Source: Zavarzinella formosa DSM 19928
GTDB taxonomy: Bacteria; Planctomycetota; Planctomycetia; Gemmatales; Gemmataceae
NCBI RefSeq assembly: GCF_000255705.1
Contig: NZ_JH636440.1
Coordinates: 142,135 to 200,298, forward strand
Length of the DNA stretch: 58,164 nucleotides
Reading direction: 5' to 3'
Numbering within the stretch: the first letter of the stretch is position 1; every line of letters starts with the position of its first letter. Under the pieces are notes generated by a model. It was not told the origin of the DNA, did no database searches, and worked only from the letters and a program-made list of their open reading frames with translations. Made by a program: the position numbers and the translations under genes. This document shows, piece by piece, positions 41,854 to 50,649 of the stretch.

Positions 41854-42669
41854 TCACCCCTTCGCAATCGCCCGCCCAATATGGACCACCAGATTCTTCA
41901 TCTGAAAACCCTGTTCAGGTTGGATGTCAACGTTCACGCCTTTGTTCCGGAGAGTTTCCGTGACGACCGGACCCACGGAGGCGATTTTCACCCGGTGAAG
42001 GCCCTGGCGCCAGACGGCGTCAAGCTGGCGTTCGGCGGCCACTTCGTAAATGCGTTCAATCTGTGGTGAACTGGTAAACACCAACACATCGATTGCCCCG
42101 CTGGCGGTTCGATGGATCAGGTCGACGACCCGATCGGCGTCGGCCGAGGGGGCGTAGACGTAAGGTTGAACCGGCCGGACGATGGCCCTGGCTTGGGTGA
42201 GAAAATCTTGAAGGGGGACGTTGGCCTCGGAATAGAGTTGCACCCCCACGGTCTTGCCCGCCAAGTCTTCTTCCTGAAGGCAATTGATGACGCCGCTGGT
42301 CGTCGGGGCGGTGGCCACGCGGGCCGGCTTCAACCCGACTTCCTTCAACGCCTGCACCGGTTTCGGGCCGCGGGTGATGATTCGCGTCTTGCCCAGCGCC
42401 GCGATGACGGCCTCGCGGTTGTCGGCCCGCTGGGCGAAGCCCATCAGGCGCCGCAACCCTTCGCCGGTGAGCAGAATCACCACATCCAGTTTCCCGGCGA
42501 TCAACTCGTCAATCCACGCGTTGACCGGCTCCGCATCGGGAGAGTCCAGAATGCTCAACAACGGGCAGCAAAAGGGGATGGCCCCCTCTTTTTCCAACAG
42601 GGCTTTGAGTTCTTCCAGTTGCCGGCCCTCGGCCAAAGCGACTGTTTTTCCCGCCAACGCTAGGGACAT
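41854..42669 (-). CDS. hemD: Uroporphyrinogen-III synthase
   Basis: 271 residues, fits HemD: LALAGKTVALAEGRQLEELK head, PLLSILDSPDAEPVNAWIDE near 35, DVVILLTGEGLRRLMGFAQR near 62, IITRGPKPVQALKEVGLKPA near 98, GVQLYSEANVPLQDFLTQAR near 145, VLVFTSSPQIERIYEVAAER near 200 and IASVGPVVTETLRNKGVNVD near 230. HemD closes hydroxymethylbilane into uroporphyrinogen III for heme, siroheme and cobamide synthesis. Sequence conservation in this family is low, so the assignment rests on the overall pattern (SS/TG and S-V-G-P-V motif). ACGGGAAC precedes the ATG at 42669. Confidence 0.85.
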   Translation of the reverse strand: MSLALAGKTVALAEGRQLEELKALLEKEGAIPFCCPLLSILDSPDAEPVNAWIDELIAGKLDVVILLTGEGLRRLMGFAQRADNREAVIAALGKTRIITRGPKPVQALKEVGLKPARVATAPTTSGVINCLQEEDLAGKTVGVQLYSEANVPLQDFLTQARAIVRPVQPYVYAPSADADRVVDLIHRTASGAIDVLVFTSSPQIERIYEVAAERQLDAVWRQGLHRVKIASVGPVVTETLRNKGVNVDIQPEQGFQMKNLVVHIGRAIAKG

Positions 42670-42796
42670 GAGTGTTCCCGTGGAACATGTTCACCGCCGG
42701 GAGAGCTTGGTGATGATGAATGTTTCGGATGACAACGAACAACGATGGTTGTGATTTGATTGTGCATGATCGCGTGGCGGGAAGCAAGGGGGAACT

Positions 42797-43552
42797 TCAT
42801 TCATTCCTCACGCCGCCGCAAACAGAGCAGTCGGGACGGCGGCGAATGTTCACCGTGCGAAAACGCATGTCGCGGAGGTCAAACGTCAGCAGACGGCCAA
42901 ACAGCGGCTCGCCAATTCCCGTGAGGATTTTCACCACCTCGGCAGCCGCGAGCATCCCCACCGTCCCGGAGACGGCCCCCAACACCGGGAATTGTCGTTT
43001 CCATGTTGGCGGGATCTCCGGAACCCGGCACGCCAGACAGGCCGTGCGGCCGGGGGACATCGTGGAAAGCTGGCCCGTCAGTTCGTGCATCGCCCCGTCG
43101 ATCATCGGTTTGCCGTGCCGCACGCAGGCGGCATTCATCGCCAGCCGTTCCTCGAAGAGCGGCCCGCAACAGACGGCCACATCCGCCGATTGCACAAGCT
43201 GGTCGGCGTTGGTTTCATTGAGGTTCTCCGAGATTCCCTCGATGACCAGCCGGGGGTTGAGTTCTTTCAACCGCCGCACGGCCGAATCAAGGCGGGACGT
43301 TCCCAATCCGGCGTGTGTCATCAACAGTTGCCGGTTCAGGTCGCTCCGTTTGATCTTCCCCGCATGGGCCAGAATCATCCGGCCCACCCCGGCCGCCGCC
43401 AGCGCATAAGCGGCCGTGCCACCGACACCGCCGAGACGCGAAATCAACACGGTGGCGGCCTTGAGGCGACGCTGCCCCTCTTCGCCGAAGCCGGGAATCC
43501 AAGTCTGCCATTCGTAGGTGGCTTGTTCTTCGGGAGTGAGGTCAGGCGTCAT
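42797..43552 (-). CDS. ThiF/MoeB/HesA-family protein
   Basis: 251 residues of the E1-like fold. P-loop GGVGG is at 41-45 (LISRLGGVGGTAAYALAA), SDLNRQLLMTHAGLG follows at 70-84, and two Cys pairs (CLACRVP near 164 and CSVCGG near 243) fit the structural zinc site. The aspartate of the classical D-x-V/T motif is replaced in LAHAGKIKRSDLNRQ, and the catalytic D-x-T-D-N loop reads CCGPLFEERLAMN, so ATP-dependent adenylation may be altered or lost. ATG at 43552 overlaps the ABC ATPase gene by 11 bases. Being last in the anion-uptake operon, a role in molybdopterin/thio-group transfer is suggested but not shown. Confidence 0.85.
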   Translation of the reverse strand: MTPDLTPEEQATYEWQTWIPGFGEEGQRRLKAATVLISRLGGVGGTAAYALAAAGVGRMILAHAGKIKRSDLNRQLLMTHAGLGTSRLDSAVRRLKELNPRLVIEGISENLNETNADQLVQSADVAVCCGPLFEERLAMNAACVRHGKPMIDGAMHELTGQLSTMSPGRTACLACRVPEIPPTWKRQFPVLGAVSGTVGMLAAAEVVKILTGIGEPLFGRLLTFDLRDMRFRTVNIRRRPDCSVCGGVRNE

Positions 43553-44267
43553 GGCCGCCCCTTTCACGCTCGACCCGGCCATTGGCGAGGCGATAACGCA
43601 CATCGGCCAGTTCACGAGCCTCGGCGCTGCTGTGCGTGATGTGCAACACGGTCACCTCCCGTGTCGCCCGGATGGTGTTCAGCAAGGCGATCAGCGAATC
43701 CCGGGTGGTCTCGTCCACGGCGCTCAATGGTTCGTCCAGCAAAAGATATTTCGGGCGAAACGACAACGCGCGGCCCAGCGCCACCCGTTGAATCTCGCCG
43801 CCGCTCAACCCGGCCGGCCGGCGGTTCAGCAAATGCCCGATGCGGAATGAATCGGCCAATTCCTCCACCCGTTCCGCAATCTTGTCGGCCGGTTCATCAC
43901 GGAGTTTCAAGGCGAATGCCAAATGCTGCCGGACGGTCATCGTGCGGAACAACGCCCCGTCTTGCGGAACATAGCCGATACCCCGTTCACCGGGGGGAAG
44001 GTTGGTCACGTCGCGGTCGCCGAACAAAACCGTGCCGGTCGTTGCGCCTTGCAATCCGGGGGGAAGGTTGGTTATGGAACGACGGTCGCCGAGCAAAATA
44101 CTTCCGGCGGTCACACGCCGTAACCCGGCGACCGCTTCGAGCACGCTGGTCTTGCCGCAGCCGGTGGAACCCATCAGCACGCCGTAGGAACCCGTCGGAA
44201 TCTCCAGGGAAATGCCTTCTAGCCGGAATGTCCCGGCCCGGATCGACACCTCGTCTAACCGGATCAT
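43542..44267 (-). CDS. ABC transporter ATP-binding protein with internal duplication
   Basis: 241 residues. Walker A GSTGCGKTS (33-41), Q-loop GYVPQDGALF at 98-107, signature LSGGEIQRVALGRAL near 155, Walker B LLLDEPLSAVDE near 177 and H-loop HITHS near 210: the ModC/CysA-like group. Residues 52-75 (AGSILLGDRRSITNLPPGLQ) and 76-97 (TGTVLFGDRDVTNLPPGERG) are two copies of a segment that is present once in ordinary members, so about 22 residues are extra between Walker A and the Q-loop. Starts by ATGA overlap with the permease. Works with the permease and double binding protein; anion (molybdate, tungstate or sulfate) is inferred. Confidence 0.92.
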   Translation of the reverse strand: MIRLDEVSIRAGTFRLEGISLEIPTGSYGVLMGSTGCGKTSVLEAVAGLRRVTAGSILLGDRRSITNLPPGLQGATTGTVLFGDRDVTNLPPGERGIGYVPQDGALFRTMTVRQHLAFALKLRDEPADKIAERVEELADSFRIGHLLNRRPAGLSGGEIQRVALGRALSFRPKYLLLDEPLSAVDETTRDSLIALLNTIRATREVTVLHITHSSAEARELADVRYRLANGRVERERGGHDA

Positions 44268-45250
44268 ACGGACCCACCCCGCAGGCCGAAGGTCCGCATT
44301 AGCAGCAGGGCGAACACCGCCACAATCACCATGAGCAGGGAAACGGCGATGGCTCCTTCCAACCGGCCGACACTGAGTTCAAGGAACACCGTGGTGGACA
44401 GCACCTCCGTCCTCATGCGGGTGGCTCCGGAGAAGATCAGGATGGGGCCGAATTCCCCCAAAGCCCGCGCCCAGGCGATGGTGGCGGCGGTCACCAATCC
44501 TCGCCACGATTCCGGGATGGCGACCAGCCAAAACGCCTGCGCCCGCGTGCAGCCGAGCGTAAGGGCCACCTGTTCCGTGCGGGGGGAAATCTGGTCAAAC
44601 GTCACCCGCATCGTGCGGACGGCGAACGCGGCGCTCACCGAAAATTGGGCGAGGATCACACTGGGGATCGCGTAGGTGATTCCGGTGCCGAAGTTTGTCT
44701 GGGACCAATGAATCGGGCGGTCGAGTGTTCCCGTCACCATCAGCAGACTGGTGGCGACGGCGACGCCGGAGAGAATGGCCCAATAGGGAACATGCCGACG
44801 GGCAAACAACCACGCGACCACGCTCGCGAACAGGGGAAACACCCCGAGGACAAGCATCTTCCCCATGTGGTGGGTGGTTTGATGTTCGATCCACTTGCCG
44901 GGAGGCATCTGAAACAGAATCAACAAACTAAGGCCGAGGACCAGCGGCGGCAACACGATGGGGATGTCCAAAATCGTGTCCACAATCGCCTTGCCGGGGA
45001 ACTGTGTGCGGGCCAAGAGATAACCAAGCGGAACGGCCACCCACAGCGACAACAGCGTGGTGACGAAACACGACACCAGACTAAGCCGGATGGCGTACTG
45101 AATCTCCCGGGTTTGCAGGGCGCCCAAGAGATGGTCCGGCGTGGTGAAGAACAAGTCGGCCGCGAGCATGGCGAGAATCAGGCCGACATAGAAGACGCCG
45201 ATCGACCCCAATCCGAGATAGAACGTCACCGTGGAGCGGGCCGCTCTCAT
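44264..45250 (-). CDS. ABC permease, molybdate/tungstate/sulfate type
   Basis: 328 residues, about seven membrane helices. The EAA-like loop is RTEQVALTLGCTRAQAFWLV near 235 and the end of the domain is ARALGEFGPILIFSG near 270, both like ModB/CysT/TupB permeases. Start: ATG at 45250 overlaps the stop of the binding protein gene (ATGA), while ATG at 45268 is also possible. It forms a transporter with the neighbouring ATPase and the double substrate-binding protein. Confidence 0.92.
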   Translation of the reverse strand: MRAARSTVTFYLGLGSIGVFYVGLILAMLAADLFFTTPDHLLGALQTREIQYAIRLSLVSCFVTTLLSLWVAVPLGYLLARTQFPGKAIVDTILDIPIVLPPLVLGLSLLILFQMPPGKWIEHQTTHHMGKMLVLGVFPLFASVVAWLFARRHVPYWAILSGVAVATSLLMVTGTLDRPIHWSQTNFGTGITYAIPSVILAQFSVSAAFAVRTMRVTFDQISPRTEQVALTLGCTRAQAFWLVAIPESWRGLVTAATIAWARALGEFGPILIFSGATRMRTEVLSTTVFLELSVGRLEGAIAVSLLMVIVAVFALLLMRTFGLRGGSV

Positions 45251-46791
45251 TTCGTCGGCCCTTTCCATTCCCAGCCGAAGCCGAGTTCCAGAAAGCGTTC
45301 CTTCGATTCGGCCGTGCGGAGGTATTCAATCAATTTCGCCGCGATGGCCTGCTTGGTGCTGTCTTTGGCGATGGCCACCGGCTGTTGCGGGGCCGCGCAG
45401 GGAATGCCGGTGACGGGGACATAATCCAGTTTCGCCTCGTTCGGTTTCACGTTGCTCACATAGCAAACGACGGCATCCAGCGAGCCGGTCATCAATTGGT
45501 TCACCAGCAAATCACCGGAGGGGGATTCCACTTTGACATTCCGTTTCACATCCGCGTAGACGCCGCTCTTGAGGAATGTTTCCTTGGTGATGGCGCCAAG
45601 GGCGCATTGTTGTTCGTGGCCGACGCCCACCTTGAGGTCCGGCTTGCCGAGGTCTTTCAAGCCCTTGAGTCCGGCCGGGTTTCCCTTGGGAACGGCAATC
45701 ACCAGCCGGTTGTTGGAAAGGGTTGTCGGCTTCAGGAACAGGTCTTCGACTTCCCCCATGAAGCGGGGATCGCAGGCGATGTACAAATCCGGGTGTCGGC
45801 CGGTGCGCATCTGGCCGACCAGAATGCCGCAGCCGTTGTACACCCGGATCACGCGGACGTTTTCGGCCTTCTCGAATTCGTTGATCGTCTTTTCCACCGC
45901 CGGGCGGAGCATCGACCCGGCATAGAGCAGAATCTCCACGGTTTCGCCGGTCTTGTTCGATTCGGCCCTCGGTTGTTCAGCCACCGGCGGCGGGGCATAG
46001 CCCAACTCGCGGAAGAACACCTGGCCGCCGTCTTCTTTCTCCAAGTATTGGGCGAACCAGCGGGCCTCGGCCCGGCTCTCGGCCCCGTTGCACACGGCCA
46101 CGGTCACATTGGCTTTGATGCCCTCTAGCCCCGGCAGGGCGACCCGCTTCAACGGGCTGTCCTTGGGGACCAGCGCCTCCCACACAATGGCCACATCCAC
46201 GCTGCCGAGTTTCACGGCGTTCAGAGCTTCCGTCACGGTGCCGAGCATCACCGGTTGTTTGGCTTCGATTTGCTTCCACCGGTCGGACTTGGAAAGGTGG
46301 TCCCGCGTCAGCTTGCCGATGGCGGTGATATCCGGGTTGGCTTGCCCGATCTTCGTGGCCGGTTTGAACACGTCATCCCAAGTGATGTCGGCGGCGGCCT
46401 TCGGGTAGTCCTTGCGGAAGATCGCCACGCCGTTCATTTGGGCGAGGTCATATCGCTGTTCGGTGAGATTCGCCTCGCGGGCCTGGTTCACATAACTGTC
46501 ATCGGCGGGGAGGAACAAATCCCCTTGCTTGGTCAGCTTCAGTGTGTTGAGAAGTTGCTCGGAGGGGCCGAAGCGGAGTTCGACCTTGATGCCGGTGTCC
46601 TTCTCAAACGCGGCGGCGGCCTTCTCCATCGGCGGTCGCAGGGCGGCCGCCACATGGACGATAATCACCGATTCCGGCTTGGCCTCCGGCTCATCAGGGG
46701 CCGGGACGGGTGGGTTGTTGTTCCACAAGAGGGCGATACCGCCGAGCAATCCGACGGAACCAACCAGGACAAGCCAGGGAAGATAACGCAT
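45247..46791 (-). CDS. Double solute-binding protein (two ModA/Wtp-like domains)
   Basis: 514 residues. Signal anchor RYLPWLVLVGSVGLLGGIAL (residues 2-21), Pro-rich linker, then domain 1 (about 42-275): IVHVAAALRPPMEKAAAAFE, KVELRFGPSEQLLNTLKL, GDLFLPADDSYVNQA, GVAIFRKDYPKAA, AIVWEALVP; and domain 2 (about 285-514): ILLYAGSMLRPAVEKTINEF, VIRVYNGCGILVGQMRTG, PDLYIACDPRFMGEV, LVIAVPKGNPAGL, AVVCYVSNV. Both domains match bacterial ModA-type binding proteins (AAxL/AGSMLRPxxE start). Two different domains in tandem could offer two binding sites or bivalent capture. First gene of the operon apart from the upstream 46813 gene. Confidence 0.92.
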   Translation of the reverse strand: MRYLPWLVLVGSVGLLGGIALLWNNNPPVPAPDEPEAKPESVIIVHVAAALRPPMEKAAAAFEKDTGIKVELRFGPSEQLLNTLKLTKQGDLFLPADDSYVNQAREANLTEQRYDLAQMNGVAIFRKDYPKAAADITWDDVFKPATKIGQANPDITAIGKLTRDHLSKSDRWKQIEAKQPVMLGTVTEALNAVKLGSVDVAIVWEALVPKDSPLKRVALPGLEGIKANVTVAVCNGAESRAEARWFAQYLEKEDGGQVFFRELGYAPPPVAEQPRAESNKTGETVEILLYAGSMLRPAVEKTINEFEKAENVRVIRVYNGCGILVGQMRTGRHPDLYIACDPRFMGEVEDLFLKPTTLSNNRLVIAVPKGNPAGLKGLKDLGKPDLKVGVGHEQQCALGAITKETFLKSGVYADVKRNVKVESPSGDLLVNQLMTGSLDAVVCYVSNVKPNEAKLDYVPVTGIPCAAPQQPVAIAKDSTKQAIAAKLIEYLRTAESKERFLELGFGWEWKGPTK

Positions 46792-46812
46792 GGCGGGAAT
46801 TTACCGAAGGTT

Positions 46813-47976
46813 TTACGGACGGGGGCGGCGGGATCGCCAAACCCAAACACCGGACAGCAACACAAGAAAAGCCGCCCCGGCGAGCAGATACGGCTTCAGG
46901 CGGGAGGGAGAATCATCATCGCGAGTCGTTCGCACTTCGACGGCCTGATAATCGGCGGGCGGCGGGGTGCGATATTCGGGAACGAGCGGTGTTTGGGGAA
47001 CGGGCCGTTCGCCGCTCTTCGGTTCCGGCGCATCGGCCTTCTTCGGTTGCGGGGCCGGGGTGGTTTCGACGGCCGTTGTGATTCGCGGGGCGGGGCCTTT
47101 TTCAACCTCGAAAATCTCCTCCCAATCGCCGTGGATCAGCAGGTCGATGCCGGGGTTCAGTTCCTTCACCTGGCACGAACAGGCCCGGCAGACGAATTCC
47201 ATCGCTCGTTGCAGTTCGTCCGGCTTTTTCAGGTCGTCGCCGTGCAAACTGCACAACGCCCGGCCCCGGCCGTAGACCGGGAAGGCAATCGGCCCCTTCT
47301 CTTCCGGCAAACCGTCTTCGCTGTTGAGCAGCATCGCGGCCACCATCGCCTCGTCGCCGGTGCGGTTTAGCTCCACCACGTTGAAGCGGATGTCCAGCGG
47401 CAACAGGGATTTGATCTGCGGCCCCTCCATCGTCTGGATCGGCAGTGTGATCCGCTTCGCGAAATAGGGAACCTCTTTGGCCAGAAACGCCCTCGCTGCC
47501 TCATCGGCCTTGGCGTCCCCGCTGAGAAGCAGGATGATGGCGGCGGTGTCCCCCATCGTGAGGCGGCCGAACAATTTGGCCCGGCCGGGGGAAATCAACA
47601 ACCCGTCCAGTTCCGGGGAGGCCAATGGCCCGGCCCACACATGCGGCGTTTTCTCGCTGGCCTCCGGGTAACGCAACACGCCATAAGGAAGCAGGATGTC
47701 CTTCGGCAGACGTTCCCAGATTTTCCGGATGTTCGGTTCGAGATTGGAAGTCAGGTCGATGGTGTTGATGAGCAGGTTAGCGGTGGCCGCGTCGTCCCGA
47801 AAGGACTTGATACGTTTCTGTTCTTCCGGCGCCGGCTGCCCCTTGTGGAAGACAACCAGTTCGTACTTCGACGGCGCCCATTTTTCGAGGGCGTAACGGA
47901 ACACCGGAATGCTACACGCCCGACCTGATTGGGCGACCAGCAGGCCGGACAGAAGCACGAGGCCGAGACGCCCCAT
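46813..47976 (-). CDS. Hypothetical membrane-anchored protein with cysteine cluster
   Basis: Unrecognised, 387 residues. Signal peptide (GRLGLVLLSGLLVAQSGRAC, cleavage near RACSIP), followed by PVFRYALEKWAPSKYELVVF near residue 24, a SFRDDAATANLLIN region, PILLLSGDAKADEAARAFLA near 150, ELNRTGDEAMVAAMLLNSED near 205 and a cysteine cluster FVCRACSCQVKELNPG near 258; a Pro/Glu-rich linker (300-360) leads to a C-terminal helix PYLLAGAAFLVLLSGVWVW. The ATG at 47976 with GGAGAA upstream is chosen over 48009. It is 21 bases upstream of the binding-protein gene, so it may be part of the anion-uptake operon. Confidence 0.7.
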   Translation of the reverse strand: MGRLGLVLLSGLLVAQSGRACSIPVFRYALEKWAPSKYELVVFHKGQPAPEEQKRIKSFRDDAATANLLINTIDLTSNLEPNIRKIWERLPKDILLPYGVLRYPEASEKTPHVWAGPLASPELDGLLISPGRAKLFGRLTMGDTAAIILLLSGDAKADEAARAFLAKEVPYFAKRITLPIQTMEGPQIKSLLPLDIRFNVVELNRTGDEAMVAAMLLNSEDGLPEEKGPIAFPVYGRGRALCSLHGDDLKKPDELQRAMEFVCRACSCQVKELNPGIDLLIHGDWEEIFEVEKGPAPRITTAVETTPAPQPKKADAPEPKSGERPVPQTPLVPEYRTPPPADYQAVEVRTTRDDDSPSRLKPYLLAGAAFLVLLSGVWVWRSRRPRP

Positions 47977-48073
47977 CAACTTTTCTCCGCAGAAGATTGT
48001 CATGGTCAATCATATCAGCCGGACCATCCACGCGGGCCATAGAATGTTCCTCCCCTTCACAACGGAGCATTCG

Positions 48074-48976
48074 ATGGTTCGTCATTTAGTCGCGGCCGTG
48101 TTGGCCATAGGTTCGTTCGTCGGCGCCTCACGGGCGGAAGAACCGGCGATCACGCATTCGTTTCTCGCCACCGGCGGGGCCACCTACATCAAGGGGGGCG
48201 ACGGCAAGATTCTCTGGGAATATCCCCAAGGCAGCCGCGACGGCTGGGTGTTGCCCGATGGCAGCGTGTTGCTAACGATCACCAAGAACAAGGAATTCCC
48301 CGGCGGCGGCGTGGTCCATCTGTCACGGGACAAGAATGTTCTCTTCTCCGCCAAGGGAGCGCAATCCGAGGTGAACACCGCCCAGTTGGTCGGCGACGGA
48401 CGATACATGATCACCGAGGCCGGGAACGATCCCCGTATTTTGGAATTCAACAAGGACGGCAAGATCGAACTGGAAGTGAAGATCACCGCCCAGACCAAGG
48501 ACCACCACCTGCAAACCCGCATGACCCGAAAGCTGCCGAACGGCAATTATCTGGTGCCGCAACTGCTGGACAAAGTCGTCCGCGAGTATGACCCCAAGGG
48601 CAAGATCGTCTGGGAAGCAAAGACGCCGCACTGGCCTTTCACGGCCATCCGTTTGCCCGACGGCAACACCCTGATCGGCTGCACGCTGGGCAACTTGGTG
48701 ATCGAAGTGGACCCCAAGGGCAAAGAAGTCTGGCGCGTGACCAACGACGACCTCCCCGGCAAGCCGATCAACGACGCCTGCGGCGTGCAACGCCTGCCGA
48801 ACGGCAACACCGTCATCACCAGCCACCACGCCGGGGCCAAGGATGTCAAACTGACCGAAATCACCCGCGACAAGAAAATCGTCTGGACCCACAAGGACGA
48901 AACCAAGCCGGGGATTCATCACTTCCAGATTTTGGACACAAATGGAAAAGCCTTGGAAAACACGGGGATGCGGTAA
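48074..48976 (+). CDS. Secreted beta-propeller protein (PQQ-like/aryl-sulfotransferase-like)
   Basis: 300 residues. Signal peptide VRHLVAAVLAIGSFVGASRA, then repeats with DGKILWEYPQGSRDGWVLPD, KDGKIELEVKI, PKGKIVWEAKTPHW, DPKGKEVWRVTNDDL and RDKKIVWTHKDE, each with the W/E-x-G-K-I/E-V-W pattern and intervening LPNGNYLVP/LPNGNTVIT/LPDGNTLIG loops. Six to seven blades predicted. Such propellers often serve as extracellular scaffolds; no catalytic motif (no PQQ ligands seen). CGGAG precedes the ATG at 48074. Its neighbours share no obvious pathway. Confidence 0.85.
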   Translation: MVRHLVAAVLAIGSFVGASRAEEPAITHSFLATGGATYIKGGDGKILWEYPQGSRDGWVLPDGSVLLTITKNKEFPGGGVVHLSRDKNVLFSAKGAQSEVNTAQLVGDGRYMITEAGNDPRILEFNKDGKIELEVKITAQTKDHHLQTRMTRKLPNGNYLVPQLLDKVVREYDPKGKIVWEAKTPHWPFTAIRLPDGNTLIGCTLGNLVIEVDPKGKEVWRVTNDDLPGKPINDACGVQRLPNGNTVITSHHAGAKDVKLTEITRDKKIVWTHKDETKPGIHHFQILDTNGKALENTGMR

Positions 48977-49212
48977 GCTGTCGCAATGCCGGTGAGCGGA
49001 GAATTTAGACCCGCGATGGCATCCTTCTCTTTTGCCTATGAGGCGGACGACTTGCCGCGAGACGGCCTTAAGTCAGGATGACGGCCGACCGATGATGAAC
49101 TGCAGTGAAGTCTTTCAACCCTGTTTGATTGAACACGAACTGGCCCGCCTTTGATGTGTCGCCATCGCCTGGCCGGGAGTATCTCCGGGCGATTCGCTGG
49201 AGTCCGAGCGAC

Positions 49213-50637
49213 ATGCTGTTTTGCTCGCTACAGTACCTCGTGTTTTTCACGGGCGTGTTTGTGATTCACTGGCTTTTGCCGTGGCGGCAGGCTCGCGTCT
49301 GGCTGCTGCTCGCCGCCAGCCTGTTCTTCTATGCGAGTTGGAACGAGTGGCTGGCGCTTGTTGTCGGCGTGAGCTCAGTCATTGATTACCTGCTGGCCAG
49401 GGGAATGGACCGGTTTTCCTCGCATCGAGTGCGAAAGCTATTGCTCTTCATCAGTCTGGCAAGCAATCTGGGCCTGTTGTGTTATTTCAAGTATGCCAAC
49501 TTCTTTCTTCAGTCACTGGAGGCAGCTCTGCACCGGGCCGGAGGGACGGCCTCGCTCCCCTTGCTTCGTGTGATCTTGCCAATTGGCATCTCATTTTACA
49601 CATTTGAGGCCATCAATTACACGGTCGATGTGTATCGTCGGCGTATCCGGGCCGAGCGAAACCTTGCCCATTTCGTGCTTTTTATCACTTTCTTTCCCCA
49701 TTTGGTCGCCGGGCCAATCGTCCGCGCCAGGGACTTCCTGCCACAAATCGCCCGGCCCAAACGATGGAGCTGGCCACGCGCGAGGCTCGGAGCGGAATAC
49801 CTGATCCTGGGGTTGGTTAAAAAGCTGGCCGTGGCCGACCGAATGGCCATGATGGCCGATCCTGTTTTTGCCAATCCCGGATCATACGGAACCGCCGCCA
49901 TCTGGCTTGCGGCGCTGGCCTATGCGTTGCAGATCTACTGTGACTTCTCGGGTTACACCGACATGGCCCTTGGCTCGGCTCATCTGCTCGGTTACAAACT
50001 CGCGATCAACTTTGACATGCCATACTCGGCCGCCAACGTGTCAGAGTTCTGGCGGCGGTGGCACATTTCCCTCTCCACATGGTTGCGAGATTATCTGTTC
50101 ATCCCGTTGGGGGGAAGCCGGGGAAGCGAGTGGCAAACCACGCGAAATCTCATGCTCACCATGATTCTGGGAGGGCTTTGGCATGGCGCCAACTGGACCT
50201 TCATCGTCTGGGGCATGGTTCACGGCTCGCTGTTGGTCGGTCATCGTGCGTTCCGCCGATGGTGTGGCCCGAGGCCGGCGCTTCGTTCGGTTCTCGAATC
50301 AGTGCCCGGAACGGCGGTCCGGATCGCCGTGACGTTTCTGACAGTGACTTTTTGCTGGGTTCTTTTTCGGGCGACGACCTTCGAGGCGGCGTATGTGATG
50401 TTCGGTCGCATGCTGTCGTGGCGGGCCGGATTGCCGGGGCCGCTGGCCGGGGTCAGTCTGTGGTGGACGATGGCCGTCATGGCTGTGTGTCACATGGTCG
50501 CCCGTAACGGCGGCTGGCGCCGCGTGGTTTCCCGGACACCCTCCCCTGTTTTGGGATTCGGATACGCAGGTGCCCTGATGATCGCCCTGACCCTCGCGCC
50601 CGAAGGAGCCAAGGGCTTCATTTACTTTCAGTTTTAG
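49213..50637 (+). CDS. MBOAT-family O-acyltransferase (AlgI-like)
   Basis: 474 residues, polytopic with about 10-12 membrane helices. The MBOAT/AlgI region includes ISFYTFEAINYTVDVYRRR near 125, FFPHLVAGPIVRARDFLPQI near 165, YALQIYCDFSGYTDMALG near 240 and the catalytic His of LGGLWHGANW (H324). These proteins transfer acetyl or another acyl group to an exported polysaccharide. I place the start at the ATG at 49213, where the membrane domain begins; a longer frame to 49129 is discounted. Pairs with the SGNH-like gene 12 bases downstream, as algI does with algX/algJ-type genes. Confidence 0.92.
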   Translation: MLFCSLQYLVFFTGVFVIHWLLPWRQARVWLLLAASLFFYASWNEWLALVVGVSSVIDYLLARGMDRFSSHRVRKLLLFISLASNLGLLCYFKYANFFLQSLEAALHRAGGTASLPLLRVILPIGISFYTFEAINYTVDVYRRRIRAERNLAHFVLFITFFPHLVAGPIVRARDFLPQIARPKRWSWPRARLGAEYLILGLVKKLAVADRMAMMADPVFANPGSYGTAAIWLAALAYALQIYCDFSGYTDMALGSAHLLGYKLAINFDMPYSAANVSEFWRRWHISLSTWLRDYLFIPLGGSRGSEWQTTRNLMLTMILGGLWHGANWTFIVWGMVHGSLLVGHRAFRRWCGPRPALRSVLESVPGTAVRIAVTFLTVTFCWVLFRATTFEAAYVMFGRMLSWRAGLPGPLAGVSLWWTMAVMAVCHMVARNGGWRRVVSRTPSPVLGFGYAGALMIALTLAPEGAKGFIYFQF

Positions 50638-50649
50638 GACGACAAATCC

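Noticed and set aside
48977-49212. Searched for a tRNA or small RNA in the gap before the MBOAT gene
   Set aside because: No cloverleaf, anticodon loop or CCA context found; no other structure convincing.
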